64,000 nt of DNA, from positions 113,404 through 177,403 of the forward strand of contig NZ_CM001489.1 in NCBI RefSeq assembly GCF_000262465.1. Direction: 5' to 3'. This stretch comes from Frankia sp. QA3. GTDB lineage: Bacteria > Actinomycetota > Actinomycetes > Frankiales > Frankiaceae. The position numbers were made by a program, and so were the translations under genes. The notes beneath the pieces are model-generated. The model saw nothing but the letters and a program-made list of their open reading frames with translations. It made no database searches and had not been told where the DNA came from. Positions 39,172 through 47,814 of this stretch are shown one piece after another (position 1 is the stretch's first letter; every line of letters begins with the position of its first letter).

Positions 39172-40568
39172 CCACCACCCCCCACGGCCGTCCGGGGCGG
39201 ACGCTGACGCTCGGAGCCGTGCTGCAGGGCGCCGGCGGCCACATCGCCGGCTGGCGCCATCCGCTGTCGCCGCCCGACGGCGAGCTCGACCTCGCCCATC
39301 ACATCCGGGTCGCCCAGACGCTGGAACGCGGCACCTTCGACGTCCTGTTCATCGCCGACGTCGTCGCGATCTCCGGCACGGACCTGGACTCGCTGCACCG
39401 CACCGCCCGGTCGGTCCGGTTCGAGCCCCTCACCCTGCTGGCCGCGCTGTCCACGGTGACCGAGCGGATCGGCCTGGTCGGCACGGCCAGCACGACCTAC
39501 AACGAGCCGTTCCACGTCGCCCGCAAGTTCGCCTCGCTCGACCACCTGTCCGCCGGGCGCGCCGGCTGGAACGCGGTGACCTCGGTGCTGCCGCAGGAGG
39601 CCGCGAACTTCGGGCGCGACGCCCACCTCGAACACGGGCTGCGGTACAGGCGCGCCGCGGAGTTCGTCGACGTCGTCCGTGAGCTGTGGGACAGCTTCGA
39701 CGACGGCGCCGTGCTGCGGGACACCGCCGCGGGCCGCTACTACGACCCCGCCGGCCTGCGCACCCCGCACCACCGCGGCGAGCACTTCGCCGTGCGCGGG
39801 CCGCTGAGCGTCTCCCGCCCCCCGCAGGGCCACCCGGTCATCTTCCAGGCGGGTTCGTCCGAGGCGGGCAAGGACTTCGCCGCCCGCTACGGCGAGGTGG
39901 TGTTCACCGGGCAGGCCGACCTGGCCGGCGCGCAGAGGTTCTACGCCGACGTGAAGGCGCGGGCCGCGGCGCTGGGGCGCAACCCGGACCATCTGCTGGT
40001 CTGGCCGATCCTCGCGCCGATCGTCGCCGACACCGAGGCCGCCGCCCGCGCGCGGCGCGACGAGCTGCTGGAGCTCATCCACGACGACGTCGCCCGTCGC
40101 CTCGTCCAGGACACCGTCGGTGACGTGGACCTGTCGGAGTACCCGCTGGACGGGCCGCTGCCCGAGATCGGCGAGACGAACCGCAGCCGCAGCCGCTCCG
40201 AACAGATGCTCGGCCTCGCCCGCCGCGAGAACCTGACGATCCGCGAGCTCGCCCGGCGGTCCTCGGGCGGCGGCATGATCACCGGCACACCGGAGACGAT
40301 CGCCGACCACATCGAGGAATGGTTCACCGGGCGCGGCGCGGACGGCTTCAACGTCGGTTTCCCCTACCTGCCCGGCGCCGCCGAGGACTTCGTCGACCAC
40401 GTCGTGCCAGAACTGCGCCGCCGCGGCCTGTTCCGCGAGTCCTACACCGAGACCACGTTGCGCGGGCATCTCGGCCTGCCGCGGCCGGTCGCCGTCCCGC
40501 GGCGAAACGACCCCACGCACCCAAGCGAGCCTCTCGCGGACGAACCGAGCAAGGCGGGAACCCGATGA
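39168..40568 (+). CDS. NtaA/SnaA/DszA-family flavin monooxygenase
   Basis: A 466-residue FMNH2-dependent monooxygenase of the subgroup containing nitrilotriacetate monooxygenase NtaA, SnaA and the sulfone monooxygenase DszA. Signatures: GTFDVLFIADVVAI, TASTTYNEPFHVARKFASLDHLS, AGWNAVTS, PQGHPVIFQAGSSEAGKDFAA, and DGFNVGFPYLPGAAEDFVDHVVPELRRRGLF, each cut short here. ATG 39168 overlaps the previous stop (ATGA) behind GGAGAGGAAACG. It probably cleaves a C-S or C-N bond of the compound taken up by the ABC system. The sulfur context favours C-S (inference). Confidence 0.9.
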   Translation: MTTTPHGRPGRTLTLGAVLQGAGGHIAGWRHPLSPPDGELDLAHHIRVAQTLERGTFDVLFIADVVAISGTDLDSLHRTARSVRFEPLTLLAALSTVTERIGLVGTASTTYNEPFHVARKFASLDHLSAGRAGWNAVTSVLPQEAANFGRDAHLEHGLRYRRAAEFVDVVRELWDSFDDGAVLRDTAAGRYYDPAGLRTPHHRGEHFAVRGPLSVSRPPQGHPVIFQAGSSEAGKDFAARYGEVVFTGQADLAGAQRFYADVKARAAALGRNPDHLLVWPILAPIVADTEAAARARRDELLELIHDDVARRLVQDTVGDVDLSEYPLDGPLPEIGETNRSRSRSEQMLGLARRENLTIRELARRSSGGGMITGTPETIADHIEEWFTGRGADGFNVGFPYLPGAAEDFVDHVVPELRRRGLFRESYTETTLRGHLGLPRPVAVPRRNDPTHPSEPLADEPSKAGTR

Positions 40569-41926
40569 CGTCGACGCAGCCACGCCGCAGCGGCCAGGTC
40601 CATCTCAACGCCTTCCTCAAACCACCGGGGGAGTTCCTCGCCGCCTGGCGCCACCCCCATGCCGTCGCCGACGCCGGGGTGAACATCCGGCACGTGATCG
40701 AACTGGCGCGCACCGCCGAGCGGGGGACGTTCGACGCCGTCTTCCTCGCCGACCTGGTCGGCGTCCCCCTGACCAGCCAGGAGGTGCTCTCCCGCGTCTC
40801 GGTCGTCAACGACTCCTTCGAGCCGACGACCCTGCTCGCCGCGCTCGCCACCGCGACCACCCACATCGGGCTCGTCGCGACGGCGTCGACGACCTACAAC
40901 GAGCCCTACCACCTGGCCCGGATCTTCGCCTCGCTGGACCACCTGTCCGGTGGGCGGGCCGGCTGGAACCTCGTCACCTCCCTCAACGACGCGGAGGCGC
41001 GTAACTTCGGGCTGGACAGCCACGTCGAGCACGAGCTGCGCTACGCGCGGGCCGCCGAGTTCCACGACGTGGTGACCGGGCTGTGGGACAGCTTCGACGA
41101 CGACGCCTTCCGGCACGACCAGGCGTCCGGGGTCTACTTCGACGAGCAGAAGATCCACTGGCTGAATCACGCCGGGGCGCACTTCCGGGTCAGCGGGCCG
41201 CTGAACATCGCGCGGCCGCCGCAGGGCCGCCCGGTCGTCGTCCAGGCCGGCGCGTCCGAGACCGGCCGGGACCTCGCGGCCCGGGTCGGCGAGGTCATCT
41301 TCGCCGCGGACCCGACCCTGCCGGCGGCGCAGGCGTACTACGCCGACATCAAGACTCGGGCCGCGACCGCCGGGCGCGACCCCGACCACGTGATCGTGCT
41401 GCCCGCGCTGTCCACGATCGTGGGGCGGACCCAGGCCGAGGCGGAGGACAAGATCGCCGCGCTGCGGTCGTTGCTCGACCCGCGGGTGGCGCTCGCCGAC
41501 CTCACCTACCGGCTCGGCGGGTTCGACCTCACCCGCTTCCCCCTCGACGGCCCGCTACCCGAGCTGCCGCCGTCCAACCAGAGCCTCAGCGGCCAGCGGC
41601 AGATCGTGGACCAGGCACGGGCGGACAACCTGACCATCCGCCAGCTCGCCGAAAAGATCGCCCGGGACGACCGCACCCTCGTCGGTACGCCGACGACCGT
41701 GGCCGACCACATCCAGGAGTGGTTCGAGCAGCGCGCCGCCGACGGCTTCAACGTGATCTTCCCGTACCTGCCGGACGCGCTGGACGACTTCGTGGACCTG
41801 GTCATCCCCGAGCTGCGCCGCCGCGGCCTGTTCCGCACCGCCTACACCGGGCGCACGTTGCGCGAGCATCTCGGCCTGCCGCGTCCGCCCAGCCGGTACG
41901 CCCCGCGGCCCGGGGCGGCGACCTGA
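40565..41926 (+). CDS. NtaA/SnaA/DszA-family flavin monooxygenase
   Basis: A 453-residue paralogue of the preceding gene, with GTFDAVFLADLVGVPL, TASTTYNEPYHLARIFASLDHLS, RAGWNLVTSLNDAEARNFG and DGFNVIFPYLPDALDDFVD. ATG 40565 overlaps the previous stop (ATGA), completing a chain in which nearly every junction from permease to this gene overlaps. Two paralogues may act in sequence, like the two steps of sulfone cleavage, or on different substrates; the sequence cannot decide. Last gene of the operon, followed by a hairpin. Confidence 0.9.
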   Translation: MTSTQPRRSGQVHLNAFLKPPGEFLAAWRHPHAVADAGVNIRHVIELARTAERGTFDAVFLADLVGVPLTSQEVLSRVSVVNDSFEPTTLLAALATATTHIGLVATASTTYNEPYHLARIFASLDHLSGGRAGWNLVTSLNDAEARNFGLDSHVEHELRYARAAEFHDVVTGLWDSFDDDAFRHDQASGVYFDEQKIHWLNHAGAHFRVSGPLNIARPPQGRPVVVQAGASETGRDLAARVGEVIFAADPTLPAAQAYYADIKTRAATAGRDPDHVIVLPALSTIVGRTQAEAEDKIAALRSLLDPRVALADLTYRLGGFDLTRFPLDGPLPELPPSNQSLSGQRQIVDQARADNLTIRQLAEKIARDDRTLVGTPTTVADHIQEWFEQRAADGFNVIFPYLPDALDDFVDLVIPELRRRGLFRTAYTGRTLREHLGLPRPPSRYAPRPGAAT

Positions 41927-41928
41927 CG

Positions 41929-41954
41929 CCGCCACCGGCGGCCGACGGTGGCGG
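41929..41954. terminator. Hairpin between converging genes
   Basis: CCGCCACCG (41929-41937) pairs with CGGTGGCGG (41946-41954) around an 8-base loop. It begins three bases after the monooxygenase stop and just before the end of the converging methyltransferase gene, so it may work for both strands. Confidence 0.6.
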
Positions 41955-41962
41955 GCCCGCGA

Positions 41963-42916
41963 TCAGGGCTTGTAGCCGACCGCGCCGTAGATGCTCACCT
42001 GCGCGTCGGTCAGCTCCGAGGCCGGGATGGCCTTCGCGCGCGCGGCCGGGTCGGGCCCGGCCCCGCCGTCGGGGTCCTGGGCCGTCTCGGCCGGGTCTGT
42101 GAGTTCGGGCCGCCAGCGGTGGACGACCTGCAGCCCGGGCTCCACGAGGTCGAGCCCCTCGAAGAACCGCTCGACCTGGGCGCGGGTGCGCAGGTGCATG
42201 GGGACGCCGCTGGCCAGGTAGGCCCGCTCGACCTCGCGCATCGCCGGGTCGAAGTCGGCGGTCAGGTGGGTCAGCGAGACGTAGCTGCCCGACGGGAGCA
42301 GGTCGACGAGGTGACGCATGATCCCGTACGGGTCGTCGCCATCCGGGATGAAATGGAAGATCGCGATGAGTGACAGCGCGACCGGCCTGGTCAGGTCGAG
42401 GGTTTCGTGCAGCTCGGCGGCGGTGAGGATGCGCTGGGTGTCTCGCAGGTCCGCGTCGATGTAGGCGGTGCGCCCCTGCGGGGTGCTGGCGAGCAGGGCG
42501 CGGGCGTGGGCGAGCACGATCGGATCGTTGTCGGTATAGACGATGCGTGCCTCTGGGACGACGCTCTGGGCGACCTCGTGCAGGTTCGGCGAGGTCGGAA
42601 TTCCCGTGCCGATATCGAGGAACTGGCGCACCCCGGCCTCGGCGGCCAGATAGCGGGTCGTGCGGGTCATGAACGTGCGGTTCTGCCGGACCACGATCCG
42701 GGAGTTCGGAAACACGCCGATGACCTGCTCCGCGGTTTTCCGGTCGGCGGGGAAGTTGTCCTTGCCGCCGAGGAAGTAGTCGTACATCCGGGCCGGGTGC
42801 GGCACGTCGACCTTCAGGTCCAGGCCGGCGCCTTCCAGTGTCTGTCCGGCCCGCGCGCCGCCGGATTCCTCAGGGCCCTCGCCGACGGTGTTCAGCACGC
42901 TCTCGGATCCCGTCAC
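41963..42916 (-). CDS. SAM-dependent methyltransferase, DUF574 family
   Basis: A 317-residue paralogue of the gene at 28069, with ARMYDYFLGGKDNFPADRKT, VRQFLDIGTGIPTSPNLHE and YTDNDPIVLAHARALLAST. GTG 42916 has GGAGGG about ten bases upstream. The C-terminal tail is longer than in the first copy (Asp/Pro/Ala-rich before the final ELTDAQVSIYGAVGYKP). Conservation between copies is strong across the whole SAM domain. No functional link to the monooxygenases is evident. Confidence 0.9.
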   Translation of the reverse strand: MTGSESVLNTVGEGPEESGGARAGQTLEGAGLDLKVDVPHPARMYDYFLGGKDNFPADRKTAEQVIGVFPNSRIVVRQNRTFMTRTTRYLAAEAGVRQFLDIGTGIPTSPNLHEVAQSVVPEARIVYTDNDPIVLAHARALLASTPQGRTAYIDADLRDTQRILTAAELHETLDLTRPVALSLIAIFHFIPDGDDPYGIMRHLVDLLPSGSYVSLTHLTADFDPAMREVERAYLASGVPMHLRTRAQVERFFEGLDLVEPGLQVVHRWRPELTDPAETAQDPDGGAGPDPAARAKAIPASELTDAQVSIYGAVGYKP

Positions 42917-43089
42917 CGCGTTGGGCCCTCCGTCTTCTGGCGGAACGTCACGAATCCACCTTAGTGGGTGACTTCATGCCTGCGGTGCGGGACCGGGCGT
43001 GTCCGGTGGGTATCCGGCCCCGCGCGGGCATCTCGGCGGTGACGTCCCGATCGACGGGAACAGCCGTGCCGGCCGTGCCGGCCGCATGG

Positions 43090-44223
43090 TCAGGTGCGAA
43101 CCGCGTCCGTCGGCCCCGGTGACGGCGCGAGCAGTCCCCGGCGGCGCAGCAGGGGCAGGACGCCCTCGGCGAACCAGTACGCCTCCTCCAGGTGCGGGTG
43201 GCCGGAGAGGATCACGTGCTCGATGCCGAGATCGTGGTACTCCGCGATGCGATCCGCGACCTCGGTGTGGCTGCCGACGAGCGCGGTGCCGGCGCCGCCG
43301 CGGACGAGGCCGAAACCCGCCCAGAGGTTCGGGGAGACCTCCAGCGCGTCGCTGCTGCCGCGGTGCAGGGCGGCCATCCGCTGTTGCCCCACCGATTCGG
43401 TCCCGGCGAAACGCCGCTGGGCCGCGGCGATCGCCGCCGGATCCAGCTGGGCGAGCAGCTCGTCCGCGACCGCCCAGGCGGCGCCGGCGGTGTCCCGGGT
43501 GATGACGTGCAGCCGGATTCCGAACTGCAGCTCGCGGTCCTGCTCCTTGGCCAGCGCCCGCATCCGATCGAGCCGTTCGGTGACGGCGACCGGCGGCTCG
43601 CCCCACAGCAGGTAGACGTCGGCCTGCCGGGCGGCGACGAGTTCGGCCGCGGGGGAGGCGCCGCCGAAGAAGATCGGCGGCGTCGGCTCGGGACGCTCCC
43701 GGACGGTGGCACCCCGCATCGCGTAGTGCTCGCCGTCGAAGTTGAAGGGTCGGCCCGTCCACGCCCCCCGGACGACCTGCAGGAACTCCTCGGTCCGCCG
43801 GTAACGGGCGTCGTGGTTCAACCAGTCGCCGAAGCGCTGCTGCTCGTCGGCGTCGCCGCCGGTCACCACGTTGAGCAGCAGCCGTCCGGCGGAGATGCGC
43901 TGGTAGGTCGCGGCCATCTGAGCGGCGAGGGTGGGGCTGAGGAAGCCGGGCCGCAACGCCACCAGGAAACGCAGCCGGGTGGTCTCGCGCAGCAGGGCGG
44001 CGGTGGTGAGCCAGGCGTCCTCGCACCAGGTCCCGGTCGGGGTGAGCACGGCCTCGTACCCCAACTGCTCGGCCGCGGCGGCGATCTGGGCGAGGTAGCC
44101 GATGCTCGGCGGCCGCTGGGCGGCGGGCTGCAGGTGGGGGGATTCCTTGGCGCTCACCGCGGCGGCGTCGAGGTTGCGGCTGTCGCCCGAGGTGGGCAGG
44201 AACCAGTGTGCGTGCACGCTCAC
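43090..44223 (-). CDS. ssuD: FMNH2-dependent alkanesulfonate monooxygenase-like (SsuD)
   Basis: A 377-residue LLM enzyme with the SsuD N-terminus VSVHAHWFLPTSGDSRN and YEAVLTPTGTWCEDAWLTTAAL, RISAGRLLLNVVTGGD and EPTPPIFFGGASPAAELVAA. SsuD releases sulfite from alkanesulfonates using FMNH2 and oxygen during sulfate starvation. GTG 44223 aligns with the start of known SsuD proteins; the longer frame to 44340 is not needed. A cysteine-type leader peptide lies 164 bases upstream, supporting a sulfur role. No ssuABC transporter or SsuE reductase is next to it. The gene symbol reflects homology, not proven substrate. Confidence 0.88.
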   Translation of the reverse strand: MSVHAHWFLPTSGDSRNLDAAAVSAKESPHLQPAAQRPPSIGYLAQIAAAAEQLGYEAVLTPTGTWCEDAWLTTAALLRETTRLRFLVALRPGFLSPTLAAQMAATYQRISAGRLLLNVVTGGDADEQQRFGDWLNHDARYRRTEEFLQVVRGAWTGRPFNFDGEHYAMRGATVRERPEPTPPIFFGGASPAAELVAARQADVYLLWGEPPVAVTERLDRMRALAKEQDRELQFGIRLHVITRDTAGAAWAVADELLAQLDPAAIAAAQRRFAGTESVGQQRMAALHRGSSDALEVSPNLWAGFGLVRGGAGTALVGSHTEVADRIAEYHDLGIEHVILSGHPHLEEAYWFAEGVLPLLRRRGLLAPSPGPTDAVRT

Positions 44224-44387
44224 GCGGTCTCCCGGATGGCCGGAGGGCGAAGGGGGGTGCCCGAAGGGCGGGCGAAGAACGGATCGGGGGCTGAGCCTCG
44301 CCACCGGCGGCACCCCCGGGCCGGTGGACGCGGGGCCCACGATCCTGTCGGCGGATCAGCCGCTCGACGGGCCGGCCGCGGCGCCGA

Positions 44388-44486
44388 TCAGCGCGGCACC
44401 GGGCGGCGCGGGACGCGACACAGCGCGCTGGCCACCCGGGCGAAATCCACGTGCAGGCGGCAGACCAGAGTGGGATCTCCGCGCAT
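44388..44486 (-). CDS. Putative cysteine-responsive leader peptide upstream of ssuD-like gene
   Basis: A 32-residue ORF from ATG 44486 to TGA 44388 containing LVCRLHVDFARVASALCR, the clearest match in the window to the actinobacterial sulfur-gene leader peptides (x-R-L/R-H-V-D-L-x-R-V-A-S-A-x-C-R). Two cysteine codons flank the core. It precedes the SsuD-like gene by 164 bases on the same strand. Ribosome stalling at Cys codons as a sensor of cysteine shortage is the proposed function of this class; here it is inferred from sequence pattern and position. Confidence 0.7.
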   Translation of the reverse strand: MRGDPTLVCRLHVDFARVASALCRVPRRPVPR

Positions 44487-44594
44487 GGACCAACGGTATG
44501 CCCCTGCCGGGGCCCAGTCCACCGCCGTGCCGGTGAAACGTCGCACCGGCGGCACGAACGCGAACCGGACGTTCGGACGTTCGGACCGCTGCGG

Positions 44595-44666
44595 CCTCAG
44601 GGACGCGGCAGTCCTCAGGGACGCGGCAGTCCTCAGGGACGCGGCAGTCCTCAGGGACGCAGCAGT
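44595..44666. repeat. 18 bp tandem repeat, four copies, crossing a stop codon
   Basis: CCTCAGGGACGCGGCAGT at 44595, 44613, 44631 and 44649 (one change in the last). The last copy covers the stop codon and final codons of the minus-strand alcohol dehydrogenase gene, like the array at 20714. Confidence 0.85.
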
Positions 44667-45691
44667 ACCTTCACCGCCCGGCGTTCGTCCATCGCCCGAT
44701 AGCCCTCGGCGACCTCGTCCAACGGCAGTTCCAGATCGAAGATCCGCCCCGGCCGCACCCGCCCGGCCAGCACGTCGTCGAGCAGCTCGGGAAGGTAGGC
44801 GCGCACCGGCGCGACCCCGCCCGCCAGCCGCACGTTCTTCATGAACAGCTGGTTGAGGGGAAGGTTGCCCAGCGGGGCGCCGACGCAGCCCAGCCGCCCG
44901 CCGGGGTGGGCGACCGCGACGGCCTGCTCCAGCGACTCCTGCGAGCCGACGCACTCCAGCACGGCGTCGGCTCCGTCGCCGAGCAGCTCACGCACCTGCG
45001 CGATGCCTTCCGCCCCACGACCGGCGACGATGTCGGTGGCACCGAACTCGGCCGCCAGCTTCTGCCGGCTCGGCGTCCGCGACATCGCCACGACGCGCTC
45101 CGCCCCGAGGCGGCGGGCGGCGAGCACCGCGCACAGGCCCACGGCGCCGTCGCCGACGACCACGACGGTGCAACCCGGACCCACCCCCGCGCAGACCGCG
45201 GCGTGATGACCGGTGCCCATCACGTCGGACAGCGCCAGGACGTCGGGCAGCAACGCGTCGGGCAGCTCGGTGCCGACCCGCACCAGGGTGCCGTCGGCCA
45301 GCGGCGCCCGGATCCGGTCGCCCTGGCAGGCGTCGGAGAGGGCGCCGGACCCGTCGTCGGTGCCCCAGACCGAGCCGTTCTCGCAGGAGGTCTGCAGGCC
45401 GGCGCGGCAGTACCGGCAGGTGCCGTCGCTGATCAGGAAGGGGGCGACGACCACGTCGCCGGGCCGCAGGGTGTCGACCTGGTCGCCGACGTCCTCGACG
45501 ACCCCGACGAACTCGTGCCCGACCCGCTTCGGGAACACGCTGGGCATCTTGCCGCGGTAGGGATGCAGGTCCGAGCCGCAGATACAGCTCGCGGTAACGC
45601 GCACCACCGCGTCGGTGGGGCGCTGGATGACCGGGTCGGGGAACTCCCGCAACGCGATCGTCCCGACGTCCTCCAGCAAGGTCGCTCGCAT
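44651..45691 (-). CDS. Zinc-dependent alcohol dehydrogenase family protein
   Basis: A 346-residue medium-chain dehydrogenase. Catalytic zinc ligands are in CICGSDLHPYRG and VGHEFVGVVE; the structural zinc loop DGTCRYCRAGLQTSC keeps three cysteines but the first of the usual four is missing. The NAD(P) fold has VVVVGDGAVGLCAVLAARRLGAE, split at the GDGAVG glycine motif. ATG 45691 follows GGGGAGG; longer frames to 45997 are non-conserved. Closest in type to glutathione-independent formaldehyde or threonine-type dehydrogenases. The 309 bases upstream of it (45692-46000) hold no gene I can support. Confidence 0.9.
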   Translation of the reverse strand: MRATLLEDVGTIALREFPDPVIQRPTDAVVRVTASCICGSDLHPYRGKMPSVFPKRVGHEFVGVVEDVGDQVDTLRPGDVVVAPFLISDGTCRYCRAGLQTSCENGSVWGTDDGSGALSDACQGDRIRAPLADGTLVRVGTELPDALLPDVLALSDVMGTGHHAAVCAGVGPGCTVVVVGDGAVGLCAVLAARRLGAERVVAMSRTPSRQKLAAEFGATDIVAGRGAEGIAQVRELLGDGADAVLECVGSQESLEQAVAVAHPGGRLGCVGAPLGNLPLNQLFMKNVRLAGGVAPVRAYLPELLDDVLAGRVRPGRIFDLELPLDEVAEGYRAMDERRAVKVLLRP

Positions 45692-46000
45692 GTGCCCATG
45701 CCTCCCCGACGGCCGTCCCGGCGGCCGCCCGCCGCGGTTGCGCCGAGGTCGCGGCCGGGCCGGAACCGTACCTGATGCGTGGACGGTATCTGATCCGGGA
45801 TGAGCGGGACGCAACGGTGGTTCCCACTGACCGCGGCCGGCGCGGGGGACCGCGACCTGCCACGGGAGCCGTTCGGCCTCGTGCCCGTCGTCGTCGAGCG
45901 CCACCCGGGGGTCTGGACGGCGGCACCGCCCGGCCGCGCTGCCCGACCCCGGCCGGGGTGCTCTCCGGCGGGATGGAATGCCGTCTTCGGGTTTCACGGA

Positions 46001-46671
46001 TCACGCGCTGACGGAACGCCGCGAGACGCGCGGGACTGACCAGCGCTGCGGGCGCAGGCCCTGGCCGCGCAGCACCGCCTCCGCCTCGGCGGGCACCACC
46101 ACGCTGTTCGACTCAATGACAGGAGTCGGATGCGTCATGCATGAACGGTAGTACCGCACGGCCTCGTCGACCACGCGGTGCACCCCGTCGGACGGTGACG
46201 GACGTCCCGTCCCCCACCGGGTCGAATCGGGCCCGGCGCTGGTCAGTTCAAGGGCAACGAGGTAGTCCGAGGCAGCGAAACGGAACGGTCCAAGATCGCG
46301 CAGATCCCAGGGTCGATGGCCGTTTCGGAAATGCTGCCACACGGCCTCGTCGGAGGTGATCAGAATGTCGGCGGTCAGCGGTCGGCAACCTGGGTCGCCG
46401 CAGGAGCAGCCCAGCAGGACGGTAGCGCCGTCGGCGAACCACGAAATCCGCGGTTCGCCGAGGAAATGGCGGCTTGGCCACCGCACATCACGGTGAGTGC
46501 TCAGACCGGCGTAGCTCCCGCCAGATGCGGCGAACCCTCTGCCTCGACGAACGGACGTTCGATCGCGCGTGCCGGATCCCGTAGGGGGACACCGTTGACC
46601 CACGGCTCGACGGCAGCGTCCATCCCGGTCGGGAACGCCGCGGATTTGATGCGGAACTCCACCGTGTCCAC
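46001..46671 (-). pseudogene. Conserved hypothetical gene split by a frameshift
   Basis: Two frames together make one protein. The first, from GTG 46671, reads VDTVEFRIKSAAFPTGMD and continues through WVNGVPLRDPARAIERPFV to SPHLAGA, then hits TGA at 46501. The second frame takes over at YAGLSTHRDVRWPSRHFLG and runs through LLGCSCGDPGCRPLTADI and WDLRDLGPFRFAASDYLVAL to 46001. One missing base near 46511-46518 would join them. The composite matches a recurrent actinobacterial hypothetical with a CxCGxxGC motif, function unknown. Either a recent pseudogene or a sequencing error. Confidence 0.7.
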
Positions 46672-46800
46672 CGGACAAAGAGATCCGGCGCGTCGAGTCG
46701 ACGTGGCCCGGAGTCGTTGACCAGGCGACGACGGGTCGAGCTGATCGGCGAGGCGATCGGCCGTCCCCTGCGTTTCGAGGCGCGGACCGCCGCCCTTGTC

Positions 46801-46872
46801 CTCGCCGGCCTGCGGAGCCTCGCCGGCCTGCGGAGCCTCGCCGGCCTGCGGAGCCTCGCCGGCCTGCGCGGC
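46801..46872. repeat. 18 bp tandem repeat, four copies
   Basis: CTCGCCGGCCTGCGGAGC at 46801, 46819 and 46837 with a diverged fourth unit at 46855. It sits in the 296 bp between the frameshifted gene and the divergent DedA gene. Confidence 0.85.
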
Positions 46873-46967
46873 GAGGCCCGTCCCGCCCGGTGATACCCGG
46901 GCCGCAGTGACCTGATCCGCCGGCGCCCGTGAGGTTGTGTGGGCTCCGGTGGGAAACGACTTGTGCT

Positions 46968-47717
46968 GTGTTCGATCAACTCGTGGACGCCATGTCCGGT
47001 GCCTGGTGGACCTACCTGCTGGTCTGGGGAATCTGCCTGCTCGACGCGGTCCTGCCGGTCGTCCCCAGCGAGACGATGGTCATCACCGGCGGGGTGCTCG
47101 CGAGCTCCGGCGACCTCAACCTCGTACTGATCATGGTTGTCGGGGCCGTCGGGGCGTTCGCGGGCGACAACCTCGCCTACGGCCTGGGGCGCCTGTTCGG
47201 TGAGCGCGTCGCCCGCCTGGTCGTCCGCGGGCCGCGCGGGCAGCGGACGCTCGCCTGGGCCCGGCGAACCCTCGACCGTCGCGGCGTCACCCTGATCATC
47301 GCGGCCAGGTTCGTGCCGGGCGGCCGGACCGCGACCACCCTGGTCGCGGGCACCACCCACTTCGACTATCGGCGGTTCGTGCCGGCGGCCGCGGCCGGCG
47401 CCATCGGCTGGAGCGGTTACAACGCGCTGCTCGGCTTCGTGGGCGGGTCCACCTTCACCGACGCGCCGTGGAAGGGCTTCCTGCTCGCGTTCGGGCTGGC
47501 GGGGGCGGTCAGCGCGGCCATCGAGGGCGGCCGGTGGCTGTGGTCGCGGCGGCGTCCCGGTGAGGACCGCAACGCGGACGCCGGGGGCCACCCGACCTCG
47601 CGGGCCCGCGGGGACGCCGCCAGCCGCGGCACCCATGCCGAGGAACACGCGCGCGGTGACCAGGTGGCGGGAGGCGGCCGCGACACGGTCCAGGGCGCGC
47701 GGACGGTCCGCCGCTGA
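46968..47717 (+). CDS. DedA-family (SNARE-associated/VTT) membrane protein
   Basis: A 249-residue integral membrane protein with about five hydrophobic segments. Family signatures are DAVLPVVPSETMVITGGVLA near the start, FAGDNLAYGLGRLFGE, and the conserved FVPGGRTATTLVAGTTHFDYRRF region (around 110-130). DedA proteins help envelope lipid traffic, such as recycling undecaprenyl phosphate, and resist membrane stress. GTG 46968 is tentative because no good ribosome binding site is seen; ATG 46989 is an alternative. The last 60 residues are a charged Gly/Arg/Ala tail unlikely to be conserved. Confidence 0.85.
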   Translation: MFDQLVDAMSGAWWTYLLVWGICLLDAVLPVVPSETMVITGGVLASSGDLNLVLIMVVGAVGAFAGDNLAYGLGRLFGERVARLVVRGPRGQRTLAWARRTLDRRGVTLIIAARFVPGGRTATTLVAGTTHFDYRRFVPAAAAGAIGWSGYNALLGFVGGSTFTDAPWKGFLLAFGLAGAVSAAIEGGRWLWSRRRPGEDRNADAGGHPTSRARGDAASRGTHAEEHARGDQVAGGGRDTVQGARTVRR

Positions 47718-47814
47718 TCATCCCTGGCGTCCAGGGGCACGGGCGCGCGCCGGCCCCGCCGGTGGGCGGCGCCGGCGGACACCGCGGGCGCCGTCGGCGT
47801 TGTTACCCTGCGGC

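Noticed and set aside
44595..46872. Regularly spaced direct repeats considered as a CRISPR array
   Set aside because: Units are contiguous with no spacers, so these are tandem repeats; no cas genes are present.
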